NCBI RefSeq assembly: GCF_001005825.1
Contig: NZ_LBHV01000002.1
Span: forward strand, 726,827 to 790,826
Source: Rhizobium sp. LC145
GTDB taxonomy: Bacteria > Pseudomonadota > Alphaproteobacteria > Rhizobiales > Rhizobiaceae
Reading direction: 5' to 3'
Length of the DNA stretch: 64,000 nucleotides
The position numbers and the translations under genes are program-made. Shown here in pieces: positions 63,153 through 64,000 of this stretch. Under the pieces are notes generated by a model that saw nothing but the letters and a program-made list of their open reading frames with translations, was not told where the DNA came from and searched no databases. Each line of letters opens with the position of its first letter. Positions within the stretch are counted from its first letter, which is position 1.

Positions 63153-64000
63153 ATGAAATCGAGCCTCGAACATCTGCCCGAGAAGAAGCAGCGGGAGCTT
63201 GCCCGCGTCGTCGAGATCATCCACGAGGAGTTTGCCGATACACTCGCGGGAAGCTCGGCCACGTTCAAGACGCGCGGGCGGATCCTGAAGATCATCCTGT
63301 TCGGCTCGTATGCCCGCGGCACCTGGGTGGACGAGCCACACACGATGAAGGGCTACCGCTCCGATTACGATATCCTCGTCATCGTCAGCTCCAAGAAACT
63401 CGCCGAGCCGCAATACTGGGACAAGGCGACCGACCGGCTGCTATGGGACAAAGGTGTCTCGACGCCGGTCGGGCTGATCGTGCATGGCGCCCGCGAGGTG
63501 AACAACTTCCTGGCCGACGGGCAGTATTTCTTCGTCGACATCCTGCGTGAGGGCATCGTGCTCTACGAACTCGACGACCGGCCGCTGGCCGAACCGAAGC
63601 GGCTCAGCCAACTCGAGCGCTATCAAGTAGCTAGTGGGCACTTTTCCGTCATGTTGCCGGCATCTGAACGTCTCATCGAAACCGCGCGCTTCAATCTCCA
63701 AAAAATGACCGGGGATTCAGAATGGGCAAAAGATGCGGCTTTCACACTGCATCAAGCTATCGAGCGATTGTATTCGACTTTCTTATTGACGCTGACCAAT
63801 TACAGCCCGCCATCACACAACCTCAAATTTCTGCGCGGCCTCGCTGAGGATCACGACCGCCGGCTCATCGAAGCCTGGCCGCGCGACCAGCACCGCTTCA
63901 CCGCCTGGTACAACATCCTCAACGAGGCCTATGTGAAGGCGCGCTATTCAAAGCATTTCGAGATCACCGAGGAAGCACTCGCCTGGCTTCTCGAACGGAC
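63153..64000 (+). CDS. Nucleotidyltransferase-HEPN fusion protein (cut by right window edge)
   Basis: The frame is open for about 282 codons from ATG 63153 (MKSSLEHLPEKKQRELARVV) to the end, without a stop. The N-terminal MNT domain shows ILFGSYARGTW and later SDYDILVIV, the G-S...D-x-D site. The C-terminal HEPN domain begins near residue 170 (AAFTLHQAIERLYSTFLLTL, PPSHNLKFLRGLAED, YVKARYSKHFEIT). MNT-HEPN pairs form toxin-antitoxin systems in which the MNT part AMPylates the HEPN RNase; here they are fused in one chain. It is common on rhizobial plasmids. Confidence 0.85.
   Translation, partial: MKSSLEHLPEKKQRELARVVEIIHEEFADTLAGSSATFKTRGRILKIILFGSYARGTWVDEPHTMKGYRSDYDILVIVSSKKLAEPQYWDKATDRLLWDKGVSTPVGLIVHGAREVNNFLADGQYFFVDILREGIVLYELDDRPLAEPKRLSQLERYQVASGHFSVMLPASERLIETARFNLQKMTGDSEWAKDAAFTLHQAIERLYSTFLLTLTNYSPPSHNLKFLRGLAEDHDRRLIEAWPRDQHRFTAWYNILNEAYVKARYSKHFEITEEALAWLLER

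Overview
The window looks like part of an accessory replicon (large plasmid, chromid or genomic island) of a rhizobium or agrobacterium-type alphaproteobacterium. The basis is GC-rich codon usage, many solute transporters each with a GntR/FCD or RpiR regulator, a multidomain LigD, SyrB-like proteins, an RHE_PE00001-type plasmid protein, and an sRNA locus with CUCCUCCC loops of the kind known in Rhizobiales. No rRNA, tRNA, CRISPR array or replication origin was recognised.

Left part, about 1-25,800: catabolic clusters. (a) 1-5,660: a cut-off D-2-hydroxyacid dehydrogenase, a family 5 ABC solute-binding protein and a GntR/FCD regulator on the minus strand, divergent from a GHL6-like glycosidase candidate; both flanks share a 13-bp motif. 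(b) 5,809-6,762: a decayed AbiEii-type nucleotidyltransferase. (c) 6,983-16,719: a GntR/FCD regulator, a TRAP transporter with a structured leader, a nitrilase-like amidase, an HpcH/HpaI aldolase and an RraA-like protein; then a sister regulator and the pair 5-dehydro-4-deoxyglucarate dehydratase plus 2-oxoglutarate semialdehyde dehydrogenase, which points to sugar diacids. (d) 17,561-25,824: a creatinase-like M24 protein, a complete carbohydrate-type ABC importer, a NMT1-like protein without signal peptide, a hydantoin/aspartate racemase and an opposing RpiR regulator. Together these suggest uptake and breakdown of a cyclic or amide nitrogen compound.

Middle, about 26,600-33,600: a DUF4334 protein, a protein with HARP-like repeats, LigD, a probable SOS box and a dinB that lost its clamp-binding tail by frameshift. 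These are followed by a minus-strand sRNA with four consecutive hairpins that each expose CUCCUCCC, and two SyrB-like proteins.

Right part, about 34,200-64,000: a dense defence and mobile-element island. It holds an XRE/ImmA-IrrE plus PIN module, a two-gene CBASS (CD-NTase with sensor domain and SLATT membrane effector), IS3 and IS21 fragments, an ESCO-like zinc-finger acetyltransferase, a DUF4238 protein, and a Gabija-like pair (OLD nuclease plus UvrD helicase) divergent from an AddB/AddA-like pair. Next come a minus-strand run PD-(D/E)XK / unknown / AbiV / Mrr, a DUF3800 protein, RHE_PE00001, HipBA, a tyrosine recombinase broken by a stop and a frameshift, a HigBA pair with a frameshifted toxin, and a nucleotidyltransferase-HEPN fusion running off the right edge. 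Intact defence genes beside several decayed toxin and recombinase genes suggest a mosaic island no longer mobile through its own integrase. The least explained intact units are the four-gene OLD/UvrD/AddB/AddA locus, the ESCO-like protein with its DUF4238 neighbour, and the PD-(D/E)XK to Mrr operon.
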